The notes below the pieces were generated by a model. That model searched no databases. It was not told where the DNA came from and saw only the letters and a program-made list of their open reading frames with translations. Source: Alentia gelatinosa (taxonomy: Eukaryota > Annelida > Polychaeta > Phyllodocida > Polynoidae). Taken from it: a DNA stretch of 64,000 bases. The stretch lies in contig OX465588.1 of the NCBI GenBank assembly GCA_950022655.1, forward strand, positions 26,893,525 through 26,957,524, given 5' to 3'. Every line of letters starts with the position of its first letter. Position 1 is the first letter of the stretch. Position numbers and translations under genes: made by a program. This document shows, piece by piece, positions 46,301-61,300 of this stretch.

Positions 46301-49300
46301 GTTTGTTGTCGCCAAGGCCAGGGCGCACAGGCTCAAACTGAGACTGTTATGCGCTGCCATTTTGAGACAGGAATTCCTGCCTCCGCTGGTAGTCAGCTAC
46401 CCCAATTGATTTGCCAGTAACCAGTGTGTTACTCTTCAAGCATAGATCCTTGAGTAGTATTTACTGGGCACGTACGACATAAATCAGCTTGGAGAGTTAT
46501 AGTGATTCCCAGAATATCACCAGTATTCACAGGCTTGAATTTGTGCTAAAATTAGAACAGTCAAATTCCTTTCTCCCGTTAGTGCACAGGGTTATGGCAA
46601 ATGAGAGCTGTGCTCTGTTAGACCCTTACAGACCCTAAGTCATAGGCGGCACGGTCTAGAGACGGACTACAAGCAGTCGACCAGTGGTAGAGATTGTGGT
46701 TGATTCTCCACCAGCTGACTGTACTTTATAAGACAGAGATGTCAGTTGGGGTCATAAAAAGAATAGAAAATATCTTTTGTGTGAAATTTACTGCCTCAGA
46801 GAGAAGGAAAAAGCTGAATAAGGCTAGGGTGTATAGTGGGGTTTGAAACACTGCTTATTGGTGTGAATGAGGCTCAGTTTATACTATCTTTGTTTCATAC
46901 AAGACAGAATTTTATAAATTGAAGTTTTGTTGTTTTTTTCTTTTTCATTCCGGTAAGTATAGACATACAAATCACCCTATGCTGGGCGTTCTTCCTCGTA
47001 GTCTAACAGTACATCTAGATAATTTCAAGTATTGAACAACATTGGGACTGACAGGACAGACGTTACAATTCTTTTTTCTTTTTTTTATTGATCCAATTTG
47101 CATTCGACAAATAGTCGTTCTTCCACGCAATTCATTGCGGGTAACAAGACGGGACAGACAGGACAAGGTTTCATGACAGACATAATAAAGGAAAGGTTTG
47201 CCTGGCTGTGCGGGTGGTTCGTATGTACTTGGTTATGCGTTCCATGTCTCCGGGTGATTCAATAAGAAATTTTTTAGATATATCTAATAGTAGTTTCTAT
47301 TTTTAGTTTTTTTAATATCGTTAGGCAGGTTATACCAAATAGGAACACCTCGGTAAAGTGGCGTTTTCCTGTATAGCTCAGTTTTAGGGGGGTTCCTTTT
47401 TATGACAATTTTACTATGTCGCCTAGTAGGGATGTCCGTGTCAGGTAGAAAAGAGTTCTAAAAGTTGAAAAGAAGAAATTTCCATGGAAAAAGAAGAAAC
47501 TGCCATCTCTGTAAGGTGAAGTTTCTGTGGTGACGATCACGCCCGGAGCGAGGATTTGTGAGGGCTGTGTGTTATGAGAATCAACATCTTGGGAGTGTCG
47601 TGTTATGTGAGCCCCAGAGTGTGTTGACAGTAGGGTCAGAGTAGGGAGGGGGCAACGGGGGAGGCGACACCCACTTTTCTGCTGGCCCCCAAAATGTCAG
47701 CTTTAATTTCACTGAATGAAGGGCAAATAAAGCGGAGTTCAGAACCCAAACAAATGATTGTTTTGCATTTGAAAATGTATATGTCTGCTTTTGTAGTAGT
47801 CTAGTTTACACACTCAAACTATTCCTCTACCAGAACAGAATGTCAAAGTCTGACTTTTTAGCATGATACAATGACTATGCCTTGATTTTTTACCTTGGAA
47901 AAATGTGAGTCTGACTTTTTAGCATGCATCAATGGCTAGGCCGTGACTTTTCGGCGTTGAAAAATGTCAAAGACTTTTTAGCATGCAACAATGGCTAAGC
48001 CTTGACTTTTTGGTGTTGAAAAATGTTGTAATACAGTGCACAATTAGAGTGTAGATAAAATGTTTGGAGAGTGTGACTACGACTGGAGTTTGCGGAATGT
48101 GCCTGTGATGGAGAGCCGCATCTTGTTTCCAGTAGGGAGTCTAACACCAGCCAGCCATGGGGTAGGAACAGGCTGGGCATTGACAGCTGCCCGGTGCTGC
48201 CTGCCCCGCAATAGTAGAGTACAATGTAACTCGGAATGGAAGAACACACAACGAAGAAGTACTATACTAAAACATCTAAAAATGAACCTGGACTTTGCTT
48301 GTACTATGTTACAATATGAAAGTCTGACATTTCAATGTTTACCAATGGTTAAGCATTAACTTTTCAGCACAGAAAAATGTCAAAGTCTAACTTTTTAATG
48401 TGTCGTACCACAGGCCTATGTCAAAGTCTGACTTTTAACCAGGTGAAGAAAAGGTCAGCAATTTTTTAGGTCGCACCCCCCATTTTTAAAACGTTTTGAC
48501 GCCCCTGGGTGAGAATCCAGATCTGCCTACATGAGTTCAAACCTGGTAGTCTTACAAATATAATGGCTATGTCATATTCTTTACCAAAAAAGATTCACGG
48601 AAAGACAAAGGTTAACAGTGCTAATTTTCACAAGAGATGGTGAACAAGTATTCCACTAATGTCCAAAAGACATGACTAGGCCACGACCACCTGTTAGTGC
48701 ACCTCTCATGGCAACATCACCGCTAAATTCGTGTAATTGGAATTCTAACTTAACTCTAACATTTTGCCTGCAAATTAAGCAAATTGTAAAAATAGAAAAG
48801 GAAAGGTTAGGTATGTTAACTCTAGAGACAAGGGATGCTACAGCCTTTCATTCTTCCCTTTTGTTTTAATATATATTGATGAGCCAAGAGATTTCAGCCC
48901 CACTCCCAGTTTCCCTGATTAATACTTTCCATGACTGCTATATTTTTCCATGACTTTTTAGTATTTTCCATGATAGTGGGAACCCTATGATTTCCTCCAC
49001 GACTCCTTGGTATAGAATGTCACTGAAACAACGTTGAATAATGCCGACACGAGCTGTGAAGTGCACTCACCTGAACTTGCGGGGCTTGATTGACTCTCGT
49101 TCAGCAAGTCTTGTCATGTTCACTATGAAGGTGGTCCAGTTGAGTAAAGTATCTCCACCAAGCGTAACATTCCCGTAAATACCCTGTTCAAAATTGATTT
49201 TTTTAAATGTTACGACTGAGTAAGTTTTCACAAAACCAATAACCATTAGTACAATTTCATTTGATTATGAATTTTCATTGGTACTATAAGGAAACGACCT

Positions 49301-52300
49301 TACTGTTGAGAAAAGGGTCTCTGTTCATAGTCTGTTGTCAAGTCTACCAGACTGATGCCATAGGCAGAGGCCTGTATAGACTTGACGACAGACCGAGAAC
49401 GGCGACCGTTTCGTCAACAGCCAGGTCGTTTCCTTATCATCATATACCTAAAATCATGAGAAAACGCTATTTTGATTACTTGTATCCTAGCGGCCATTCA
49501 CTACGGCCCTTGGGCGTGAACATTATTGATAATGAACCTCTAGTAGTGGTTAGTATATCAGAGATGTTCAACAACAGGTATATAATAACACTCGGTATAC
49601 ATTTGGTAACTTTTTCTGACACAACGTTTCGGCGTTCAAGCATGCCTTGTTTTCAACGTTTTTATTTATACTGGAGTCTGTGCCAGTGATGTAGACGACC
49701 GCAGAGTTTAATTTTGGCGTGTTCAAGTACATTTTCTAGGTTGTTGATGAAGATGAGAAAGAAAAGCGGGCCGAGAGTGGAGCCGTGAGGTACTCCATAG
49801 GTTATTGACAGTGGGTCTGATTTGTAGTTATTTGCTGTAATACGCCTTCTTCAGGTGTACATATTAATATGCATAAGTGTGCATATTAACATTTATTGTC
49901 CAACAACTACAAAACTACCAAATAAACACCACAGGTTTGGTTCCCGGCTTTGGTTAGGTGTGGCTGGGATTGCTACCAACTTATACATAGATATTATACA
50001 ACTTTGATGATTATTATAGAAAATCTTGAAATTTAGGATGTCTATAATCTATCGGAATACTTTTCATTCCTGCTAACTGCAGAAAGCCAGAGCTCTAAGA
50101 TACATGGGAGTTAATATATTTTTTCTGTTTCCTGCTGAACTACAATGCTGACACGAAATAAACTCCAGGTAATTAGTATAGAATAGACCTCAATACAGCT
50201 GAGAAACACCCACCTTACTGCCGTTGTTGATTTGTGTTCCAAAGTTGATATGGCCTTGATTTTCAACAAAGAATGAGAGGACTTGGCCGCGAGCTGCGGT
50301 CAATGCCAGGGAAGTCTGCACGTTCCGGTCAATGAGACCGCGCAGGTTCTGAAACCAGTTGAAAAACATGTGCAACATAATGACACTATTTGATACAGAT
50401 TAATTAGGTAAAGTATTCCACCTCGTCTCCATTGAAGGGGTAAACAGCTCTCTTATGTAGAATCTTGTGGTGGGATGAATCCAAGACACTACGCTTCGTA
50501 TCCAGCATGCTTGGAATAATGCACTTCATGAATTGGACGCTACGCTTAGTTCTTGCAAGATAGCGCGATGGTCCCTTTGGGCACTACGTTTCGTTTTTAT
50601 GCCTTGGCTTAAGGTTTATTGGTGTTTCTCAATTCCCTCCACTTATGGTGTCAGGATATACAAAATGCAACAACAAAAATCAGAAGAATACAATTCACCT
50701 AGCTATCGTCCCATTTTCCTGATAATATGTGTAGTTTGTATACAATAATCCAAAGACAGAAATCTTCTTTATGTGTAGCTTGTATAGGGCACAGAGTGAT
50801 TGCTAGTTTCGCCATCATCCACCAGAAGATTGTAAGATAGCGCCCTGTAGTCGGGGGGCAACCATTGCTATCAGTTGTTATAATCTATAGATAATACTGA
50901 GACGAGGCTAAAATTCCTCTTTGTCTCACACAGATATTTCTGATAAAATCCATTGGTAATTGTTCCCATCACCTGAGGTTTTGGATGGCATCGGGGGGGG
51001 GGGGGGGGGGGGGGCAAGGTGGACACCTCCATAGCACAATAGCTATGTGCCCTATACAATGAACCTTACTGCACTAGACAGAGACAGATATATTCAATAT
51101 GTGCAGCATGTATACAATAAACTTTACTGCAGTAGTCGAAACAGAAATTTTTCATATGTGTAGCCTGTATACAATATACTAATTACTTACCCCATCTAGG
51201 AAGACGTGGGCCCGGTCTCGCACACTGCTCCCAACCAGAGTGTCCCCGGCGTAGTCCTTGGTCAGGGTGGTGGAATACAGGATAAACCCTTCTCCCTGCC
51301 AGAAAACAAATACAGCCTTTTGTAGTATGAAAATATAACTTCTGCATGAAAATATATCGTTATATCTAACTACTGACAGTCAACTATAACTTTCTGAGAA
51401 CAGTGTATTACGAAAACGCCAAGGTTAAATGTACAACTCATGCATGGAAAAACCTTTATCTTCCCCTTTATGTGCGGATTAAAAAATAAAAATATATATA
51501 AGGAAATACAATGTTTTTAGATGTATAGCATCACCAAAATAAGATGGGAATAGTCACATTGTCTCTAAGGATCATATCCTACAGACACTTAAAATCTCTT
51601 GTAATATCGTTGCTATTTGTATTATCACTTTTCAAAAGAATTTGTATTATCAGCACTGTAATACAATAAAGTTAGAGAATAAGTCATGGTCAAAATAATA
51701 TTGTAATTGTACCTTTGAAATGATATAACAAAGTAATTGAACAATTTTTACAGCGACAATTTCCAATCGTCGCTGATCGTCGTTGTTATTGTAAGGGACA
51801 ACGTTACCTGTCTGCGAAAATCTTTCAAATACTGCCCACTATTTGCAGTGCAGTAATAATAATGTTTCGTGCCCGCTGTGACTGGGACTTAACAAGGAGC
51901 CATCCATAAAGTACTACATACAAATGGGGTTGGGGGGAGCCGTTTCTACTAAATATGAATAGAACTAATCTCAGTATAATTGTTCTCACAAAGGGTAAGA
52001 CCGACCTGTCCTAGTTGTTCCATGGTGCGAGGATACTGTGACGTCACCGTGCCGGTTAGGACGTCATCTCCAAGGTCCAGTACACCACCGAGCTGCAAAT
52101 ACGTGTCAAGTTATGTATTGTCAATCTAGCTAACATATTCATTTTCTTTAATTTTTTAAATTTCAACTGAACAAAGTAGAACTTGTTCAACCAGATTCAT
52201 CTAACCTCAAAACAAAAGCGGTAACATTTTTTGGTATTTTTAAGCTTTTGTTGGCATGCCTCGTCTCTGAACCCCATCCTCAAGCTTCACTTGTGTGAGA

Positions 52301-55300
52301 ATATTATTTGCGATATCGGTTAGATAACTTGCCTTAGTAAGGATATTGTAGTTGATGATAAAAGTACATGACACATACATGTCTATGTTTGTGAAAATAT
52401 CTAAATTGTTCTTTCTAGATGATGATCAGACATGCCTTTGCATTAAATACACCACGCTATTGCGACGAATCTAAAGAAATGTAGTAAATTCACAGAAATT
52501 CACCTACTCTCTTCATTGTCACAGTCCCGTAAGCAGCCTTTGTAATATTAGCGGGAACAGGAAGGGTGACCTTCTTGTACTGAAATGAAGATACACATTT
52601 TATTAGAAGGAATAGATTGTAACCACAAAGAAATCAGATTGATCATTTTCTGCCAGTTCAGTATTCTCTTCATAGGATTTTCCACGGATACGGCCACGGT
52701 ATGGGGGTGGGGATCTGGTTTATTGGTGTGAATAAGGCTTAATTGATATCAGGAATATCACTTGGGGTCAGACAAAAATGTGGAAATATTTTTCATGTAG
52801 AATTTGCTGTCTTAGAGCGACCGAACAAACATAGAAAAAAGGACCGTGTCGGCTACAGCATGGGACTGAGGGTACATGGAGGCGCTCAAACTACTGTTTA
52901 ATAATTGAGTAAATGAGGCTCAATTCATATCGTCTGTGTTTTACACGAGGAAGATGAATTTATAGACTGAAAATGAAAAATTTGATTTCCCTCAGCAATA
53001 CATGTAGTACAGTAAAACCCCGCTTCTGGGATATCACGCTTAAAAGGGGACGCTCCGCTTATGGGGACAGTTTTTTTTTTCGAAACAGAAATTTTTTGGT
53101 TTATTTTAACCCCGCGGGGCACTTTGCTCGGAACGGAGGGTGTCCCCTGAAGCGTGGGTTTACTGTATCTTTGATTTGATTTACACAGAAATCCCTGAAC
53201 CCTGACATCACTGAAATTAATTAAGATTAGTTTTACTTGTGTAAATTACACAAGTAAAACATATTTTATTTCCATGTTATGGTGGGAAGCTGGCATCACT
53301 GATACCTGCATGATGGCGTCACGGATGGCGAGGTACTTGTCGGTCGTGTCTCCCGCCTCCGTCATCGGGCTGTCGTAGTCGTAACTCGTCGGGCAGATGT
53401 TGAACGGAGGATCGGCACCTACAGCACACAAAGTTTTTTCATACATCTACTTCCCCTGGAGAAATAGATCCGTGAAGAAATTAATCTAATAGATTAATTT
53501 CTCATTAGAGATTCTATAGGATATTAAGATACTTGTCCACCAGAGACAGGAGTACTGAGGAGGAGGGGAGAATAACCACATACTCAATTAGGGTATCACC
53601 ATAATCTCTTGTGGATGTCAGGTTCATAGTAAGGCGGCCATAGAACGGCGAAGTCCGTTTACCTTGAGAAATCACTACATGTCAAGATCAGGGAACCAGT
53701 GTAGCACAATTCAACGAATGTACTCAATGCTTACAGGCGTCAGTGATCGTCTGCTAGACCGGAACCTGATAGTACAGGGGGCTGTAATAGAGTTTGATAA
53801 TGTCATATATAGAGCATATGAAGACATCACTATATAATCAAGAACATGGAGATGGAGATCATACACTGACAGATTTAATTGGGAGTTAATTAGAGAAAAT
53901 GACAATTGTTTACAGAAGCGACGGTGCCAATACCTAACGACGAATATCAAAACTATGCGATGCCATGCGGCCACCTCACATCCGGGCACCACAGCTCGCC
54001 TCAACTAACATTCAGGATTTGTGTCTCTCTCTACAGTCTCTGCACTAAATGGAAGACGAGAAGGGTCAAACCACCCAGAAGCGAGCCAGAAGGAAATAGA
54101 AGGTGATAAAATGAAGCGAGCCAATACTCAAGACCTGACGAGTTTAGTCATATCATCGAAACCATAAGAATTAAGAGAGAAAAGATTCTCACAACAGCAA
54201 ACATACAGAGAGTACACCTAGAGTATAAGCCAGAGACCTCCTGGTATAATCCTCTACACAGAGAGGTGTATGTGTACAAATTTACACCCCCTGGAAAAAA
54301 CATTCCACCCAGAAGGAGGCTGGACATTTAAATTCAATACAATTGAGTCCATTATAGATCACCATTATAGACTACCAATTCCTCACAATTCCCCCAAAAC
54401 GGAATTTAGAGCCAATGATGAATGAGGAAGCCTCCACACTATGGTGCCCCTACAGGTATATAACCCAGTAGACAACACCCCTCAGAATTAGGCAGTAACA
54501 ATCAGGTTCATGTACAATACTGTGTTGACGTGGCGAACAGCTCAAGCGACTGCTGATGTATGACCAGGTTTGGGTTTGCTCCACCTTATATAGTGGAATG
54601 TACAATGCACTCATAAAGCGAATAGCGGTATATAACCCAGTGCACACCACCCTTCAGAATAAAGCTGAGGAACTGATACCTTGAACGTAATTTAAGCATT
54701 TCCTTGTCATGGAAGGTGGCAGACTGCGACTGTACAGTATGATCACTGACCCAATAATTTGGGTATTTTTTCAAAAGCAAAGAAAAGCAAAGATATTCAG
54801 GTTCATGTACAATACCCTCATAAAGCGAATAGCAGTATAACCCAGTACACAGCACCCCTCAGAATCAGGTTCAAATACAATACCCTCGTAAAGCGCCCCA
54901 AGTTGGTCAAACGGTGCCAGCAGAGCCGGGCAGGGCTGGGCTGGGCTGTCGGTCAGGTGGTCAGCCTTCATAGAAAAATATGCTAAACTTTAATAATTTC
55001 TATTTTGATAAAGATATCAGGAAACGGTTTTCAAATCTATAACTGTTTTGGTCTCTCCCACAATTTTTTTTTTTTTTTTTTAGCAATTTTTAAGGGGATA
55101 TTCTGTTACACAATCACCGAATTCGGCTATGTAGCCGTTCTTCCACTCGGGCTATGATGACAACAAAATTCCGCATTTAGTGTAGAAGGCTGAGTTAACA
55201 GCTGTACGTACCGTTAGTAAATCCGAAGTTAGTGCCTCCCTCAAACATGTACCTGCAAACAGCAAACCATGTTAACGTCTCTGTCAAATTGTTTGTTTGT

Positions 55301-58300
55301 TTGATCTAATGTCCAGTCAACCATTATAGGTCCTTTCCAGACTTTCTCAAGGATATTTTGCACCAAATAGGTGGTGACCGAATCTATGTGATGAATTCAG
55401 GTAGAAATCTTACCCCTGTAGACACATTTACTGAGGTGACAGTTCGTTTACTTCCCACACCACAGAGACATGGTGTGAGATGGACTGGCCTTTGATATAA
55501 CAGTAAGTCAATCTCTGCTGGCGGTGAAGGAGAAAGGTGGCTGCACACCACACCACATAGACATGGTATGAGAAGGACTGGCCTTTGATATGGCAGTAAA
55601 TCTACCACTGTTCAGGATGAATGAGAGTGGCAGTGGAATGAAACACCACATAGACATGGTATGATAGGAACCTGCCTTTTTATAGCAGTAAATCTACCAC
55701 TGCTGGGGATGAATGAGTAAGGTGGCTGATTGAAACACCACATGGACATGGTTTGAGAAAGACCAGCCTTTGATATAGCAGTAAGTCTACCACTGCTGGG
55801 GATGAAGGAAAATGTGGCTGTACTCGACACCATAAAGACATTGTATGAGAGGGACTGGCTATAATATAGTATCAGGGATGAAAGTTGAGACTAAGGAAAA
55901 AATCGGAAATTTAAAACACTTATAAAAAAGAATCATGGATAACATTATCTTGGAACAGAGTGGCTATGAATCGATATATATTCTAGTGTTCCGGTGAATA
56001 TGAAATTTCGGAATTCCGTCATTTGTCGGAAAACTTGCATCCCTGTAGTATGAATCGGGTAACTTTGTAGTTGTTGTCAATACTACACAATGAAAAATAT
56101 TGTTTTTATTCTGAAAATGAAAACGTGAATCTCAATGGAAACATAGAGAACTGGCCTCCCTGTAATAGGTGTGTGGTTATAGAGGCATGTTCACTTACAT
56201 GTTTACACTGGCCTTCATCGCCAGCATCTGTTTGAGGGACTTGACGATGCTGTCTGTTGACCCGTGGGCATGTGGGTGGCCCCAGTAGTCGAGCCATCCC
56301 GTGTAGAACTCTGAGTTCACCTGTCAACGTCAACCACTCTCAAACTATAACAATCTATGGGTTTTATTTCTCTCAATTTATATTATGAAAGAAGCATATC
56401 GTTTGTACCAACTAGCAAAAATGAGGTCTTACTTAAATGTTAAAAGTGCTTTAGATGTACACAAAACGTCGATCGTTCCTTATTTTGATTATGGGCACAT
56501 ATTGTTTATCACATCACATAAGTAATATTTAGGTCAGTAGGTCAACTCAATGGACCAGTCAGAAGGGTGCGTGCTTGAGAATGTGGAGGTTGTGGGTTCT
56601 AACCGCCTATGAACCTTTACTTTTGTTTATTTTAGGTGGAAAATGTAACTTGTGCAATACATTTTCGACATGTTTATGGTTTTACGTACGCAATCCATAA
56701 TACTGTATATACATGAAATGGATGTACAATACTCTTTGTCGTAGTCCACGTACGAGGGGTTTACGTGGATACATAAGGATTGTGTAAGAGGACCCCAGAG
56801 CAGGGAAATTTGCATGGGGCGAATTAGTGAAGGTTAGAATTTTTTCATCCCGGCACAGTATGCTGGGATGGATAAAATATCAAACTATTCTTTTGTTGGT
56901 ATTTGTAGGATTTTCCGATATAGTTATGTTATACAAGTTACGAAAATAAAGATAAAATCCTATGGTGCATAAGTAGTTCGTAAGAAAGATGTAGAAACAC
57001 TCACCAATGGTCCGTCTGGCTGAAATTTCCGAAGGTCATCGAAGGCTTTGGATACATTTGAAGCTGCGTTGAATCATTACATGCAAATATTAGAGAAGCT
57101 GTATCTATGGGTAATGCTTCGGCATTACCATCGAAATTTAATCAAAACATGTTATCAATTATAATTTCAATTCAAGGTCGGCAGCAAAGGTGTTTCTACC
57201 TCGATTCACTAAAACATTAAAAAATGAGGAATAAAATGAGGAATAAAGCCTTGTAGCTGCAGCTAGATAACCACTGAAAAAAGTTTTTAAATCTTATCTT
57301 TGTGTGTGCATTTTTGCGGTAGCTGCCATATAAAGCACATAAGCCACGTCCTATCTTAAAAAGTTGAAAATCAAAATCTAATCTGAAAATACTAAGAAAG
57401 AAACTAATGAGTGTTTGGTCTGCGTCCTCGTTCACCATCGAGTTTGGTGTGCGCACTAATATGAACGAGGTGATAGCCGAGTGAATATTCTGAAGCACTC
57501 CAAACGAGATGGCGAATGGGGACTCAGACCAAGCACGAAAATGTTTCTGAATTTATCTTAGCCTGGAAATATCTGTTTATCACCCGTTGAGAATGAGTTA
57601 CCGTACTTGCAAGCCTGTTGAGAACGAGTTCCTAATGTTCAGCCTATGGACGTTTATTCGAGGCTAAGATAAATTGTATGTTAGGATGTGCTCACTGGGG
57701 CCGAAGTCGACGGTGGTGAAGAGGTCGGGGTGAGTTCCACACTTGAGGAAGCTGAGAGCGTTGCCGTCGGTCGTGAACAAGACGACGTCGTCGCCGAGGT
57801 GCGCCCGGAACTGCTTCTGGAGGTGGTCGAGGTAGCCGTGGTCACAGGCGAAGTAACTGCCGTACTCGTTCTCCACCTGTGAGCATATAGTGGAGCAGCA
57901 ATGAGGCAAACATTGTAATGAACTAACCAGATAAATCATGTACCAAAATGAAGCTCAAAACGTCCCCTGTTTGAATCAATCTTATGAGGGGTCAGATCTT
58001 GGGTAACATTGACGCGTGAGGTAAAACAACGGAAATTATAAACTTTTAAATAGACATGAAGTACTTCTGCAAATGTAAGCCTGAGATGTAAGTGGACTAT
58101 GATGGCTTGGGCCGCGGTGGCGATGGTCTAAGACCAGGTGCCTCCCGCTGGTGAGTGTTGTCATTGTGTGAATATTGAATGAAAGTCTCGAAATTTCAAA
58201 AATCTCGTATTTCCGTCATTTTTCGGAACATTTGCATCCCTGGGTTGGAATCTCCTGTAGTACACTCAATAGAAGTCTCCACTTACCTGAACCATTAGGA

Positions 58301-61300
58301 CTGGACCCCCAGCTGAGTAGAGAAGAGGTTTTATTTTGGGGAGAAGGACACTCAACCAGCGATCCACCGGAGTGATGTAACCTGCCAGCAAGAAAAGGAG
58401 AAAATTCTTATTTGTGAGAGGTGAATAAAACCAGCAGTATCGGTAATATGTTATATATCATTTTCTTAAGAAGTAACCTGGTAAATCTGGTGAAGTCCCA
58501 TAATTTAAAAAAAACACGTTACAAGAGTAATGTTTAGGACAAGACGAGGAAGGATATGGAAATAAATGATTTTTAAACCAATGTTTACTTCTTGGACTTA
58601 CCTGGATCCATAGTTCTGACGACGATGGAGCCGTTTTTCTGCAGTAGCCAAGCAGGAAGTCCACCCTGCAAGTTAACAAAATGTGTGTGCGTAAACAAGA
58701 TGGAATAAAGAAATACGTTTTAAGCAGCTAGTCCACCAAGCCGGCGATACCCCCAACCGGGCGCCTTGTGATCGCCTGTTGGTCGTCGGTGGCAGTTGCC
58801 GGCCCAAATCTCGCATCGGCGGCGTAACATTATTAGTCTCTATCTTTAATTAGAATTCATTGCCAATTGAGAAACAGGACGGAACCTTTTTTTAATCAAA
58901 TTATATCGTTCTTTTCATTCATACGAGTCTGTGTTCTTATTTACGTATGGGAGAATGAACAACAAATCAGTCATCAGTTTCGTAGATGGATTTTATGCAC
59001 ACAATTTTACTTTTCAGACAGTATTTCAAAATTCCTTCCCCTGTAGATTTTGCTTGGATGCGTGTTAGAAAGATTTCATACAGTAGTTAAATTTCTTTTT
59101 ACTCTGTATTGTCTATGTTTTGGCCAAAGGAAGGGAGTGGACTTCCTCAGGGCTGGAATTATTCTCTTTGAATTACTATCTTTTTTTGCTACAGGTAGAA
59201 TATTGTTCTATCAAAATTGACTTTAAATTATGGTGTTCCCACGTTTAAGTGTTGTATTAGCAATCACTCTAACGCGATACCCATGAATAACGCAAGAGCA
59301 ATAGAAATTATTTTGTAAAGGTTCGCTATTGTTTGTTTGTGGTTTAACGTCTCAGGGGACTCAGAAGGTATACAGGGACCATCAAGGATTTAAACTCTTG
59401 ACTTCTATAGACCTATTCATTATATTCTCTCAATGTGCAATGTTTACAAACTATCAAAGGGATAGCTGATTACATCTTTATCTTTATTAGGAGTGTCCTC
59501 AGACAATTTGTTTATATTGTTACAATCTTTCAAATATTTGCTTCAACTGCCTTATAGCTTTTGAAAGTTCGGTGGGATATACTTTTCTACACTTGGGCTG
59601 AGTATATGAGATCAAGTATTACACATTTATCCTCACTGTACTTGATGTATCTAGGTTATCAATGAGGACATGACCTGGTGGGCGGGCCTCACGAGCTATG
59701 GATCTACGTGATCATGTGACCACATGAGGTGACCAGATTTCGATTTTTGCAATTGCATTTCAGTTACACAGTTCAGGCGTTTTGTGTCTGATTTAAATAC
59801 AATCCCATTTCCTTTATGTTTGTTATAATTATTCAATTCCCATCAACATATATTATTCGATGGGAATTAAAGTAATTCGTACTTAGGTCATTAAGGTAAT
59901 TAAGGTCGCTATTTAATTGAGTAGTGACCTTAACTTCTTCAAATTCGCATGGGCTGGATTTTCTACTAATTTTCTATTGTTATTCACTTTGTGATATTGT
60001 TGGGACATTGCCATAATTTCACCTTAAAGTGACTTCAACATGACCTTCTATCTGTCCTAATTCTATATGCCCATTTCTCAAAGCTACATGAGATTCATCT
60101 ACAACAGGAAAGTGGCGCTTTCCTCTATAATAAATCTTTATAGCTAAGAAAATGTTAAACCAATGATCACGACTCTTCCTTTAAGGAGAACATTCTCTGT
60201 TGTACTGTGGCAAGACGCGGAGAGCTTCAGCTACTGCCGAAAAATATTCTCGGTATTGATTATTTAAAAAAATTTGTTATGTGCATGTCTAATGGTGTAT
60301 ATGAAACCATGCTTCCTCATGACTTTGGTAATTCACCTGGCTGCAAAGCTATCAACCATTACCGACTGTATGAAGGTCACAGGAGATACGGGATACAATC
60401 GGCTATATTGATGCTTAGCAGCACTTATTTTCATCCGACTATGGCCACTGGAGCCAGTTAATTAATTATGATAAATCATTTATATCATTATATATATATA
60501 AAAATAATCAATAGTGATTAGGAATTGAATATAATTTTTAACAAAATTATTTCCATGTATCCCCCCTGTTTGTGGGCTTACATTAATGGCGGTGAATGTA
60601 GGCCCTGCCTGGGTGGGGATGGAAAACTTGTTTTTGAATATAATGGAAAATAACATTATTGTAAATTATTGTTAATTATTGATAACTGATAAATTACTAG
60701 CTTGTTTGGGTAGTTTAACATCCAATTTGTTCAATTAGACTTGCCTTGGTTCACTTAACTAAAATTTGCATATCCTGTTGGAATAACGTGGTATGCTGCC
60801 TGGTTGATCCAGGCATCTTACTCTTCTCAATTATATCTTATCGAAAATCTTACATTCCTTGAGGAAGTCAAGAATTTCTCTCTTGCCAGTGTTATGGAAA
60901 ACACTGCGCATTGTTGTTACATTCTTCATGAATTTCTTCCTGCTCTTTTTTGTGGCCTGACAATGTGACGAATTACTACATCCTGACTCTAAGGAAAGAA
61001 GAGGAAACTCACGAAGTCCCACTCGGCACAGATGTAGGGCCCGGCGCGCAGTATGACGCCCAGTCCCTCTTGCTGCGCCATCTGCAGGAAGCCCACGATA
61101 TCATGTTGGTGGGAGAAGTCGTATTGCCCGGGCCGTGCCTCGTGTGCATTCCACGGTACGTACCTGTGTATATGGCATGTATCATAACGAGCTGCTTATT
61201 CCCAACGTACAGAGGACTGTATTATATATATATTTGTTTTACATAAGAAAAAGTAGTTTTATAAACTAGAAATGATAAAAAGAGATTTCCCAGGACGTGA

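Noticed and set aside
49261..49689. 142-codon open frame on the plus strand
   Set aside because: Its first half is the fold-back element at 49288-49435, it lies in a GLB1 intron on the opposite strand, and it has no domain wording.
56545..56620. tRNA-like stretch (GGTTCTAACC box B-like, GGTCAACTCAATGG box A-like)
   Set aside because: Stems do not pair as a tRNA and no second copy was found in the window; could be a SINE head but unsupported.
58098..58155. GGGCCGCGGTGGCGATGGTC phrase resembling a SINE box A
   Set aside because: No box B follows at the right distance.
60797..60815. TGCCTGGTTGATCCAG resembling the 5' end of 18S rRNA
   Set aside because: Only about 13 bases match and the following sequence diverges at once; no rDNA is present.
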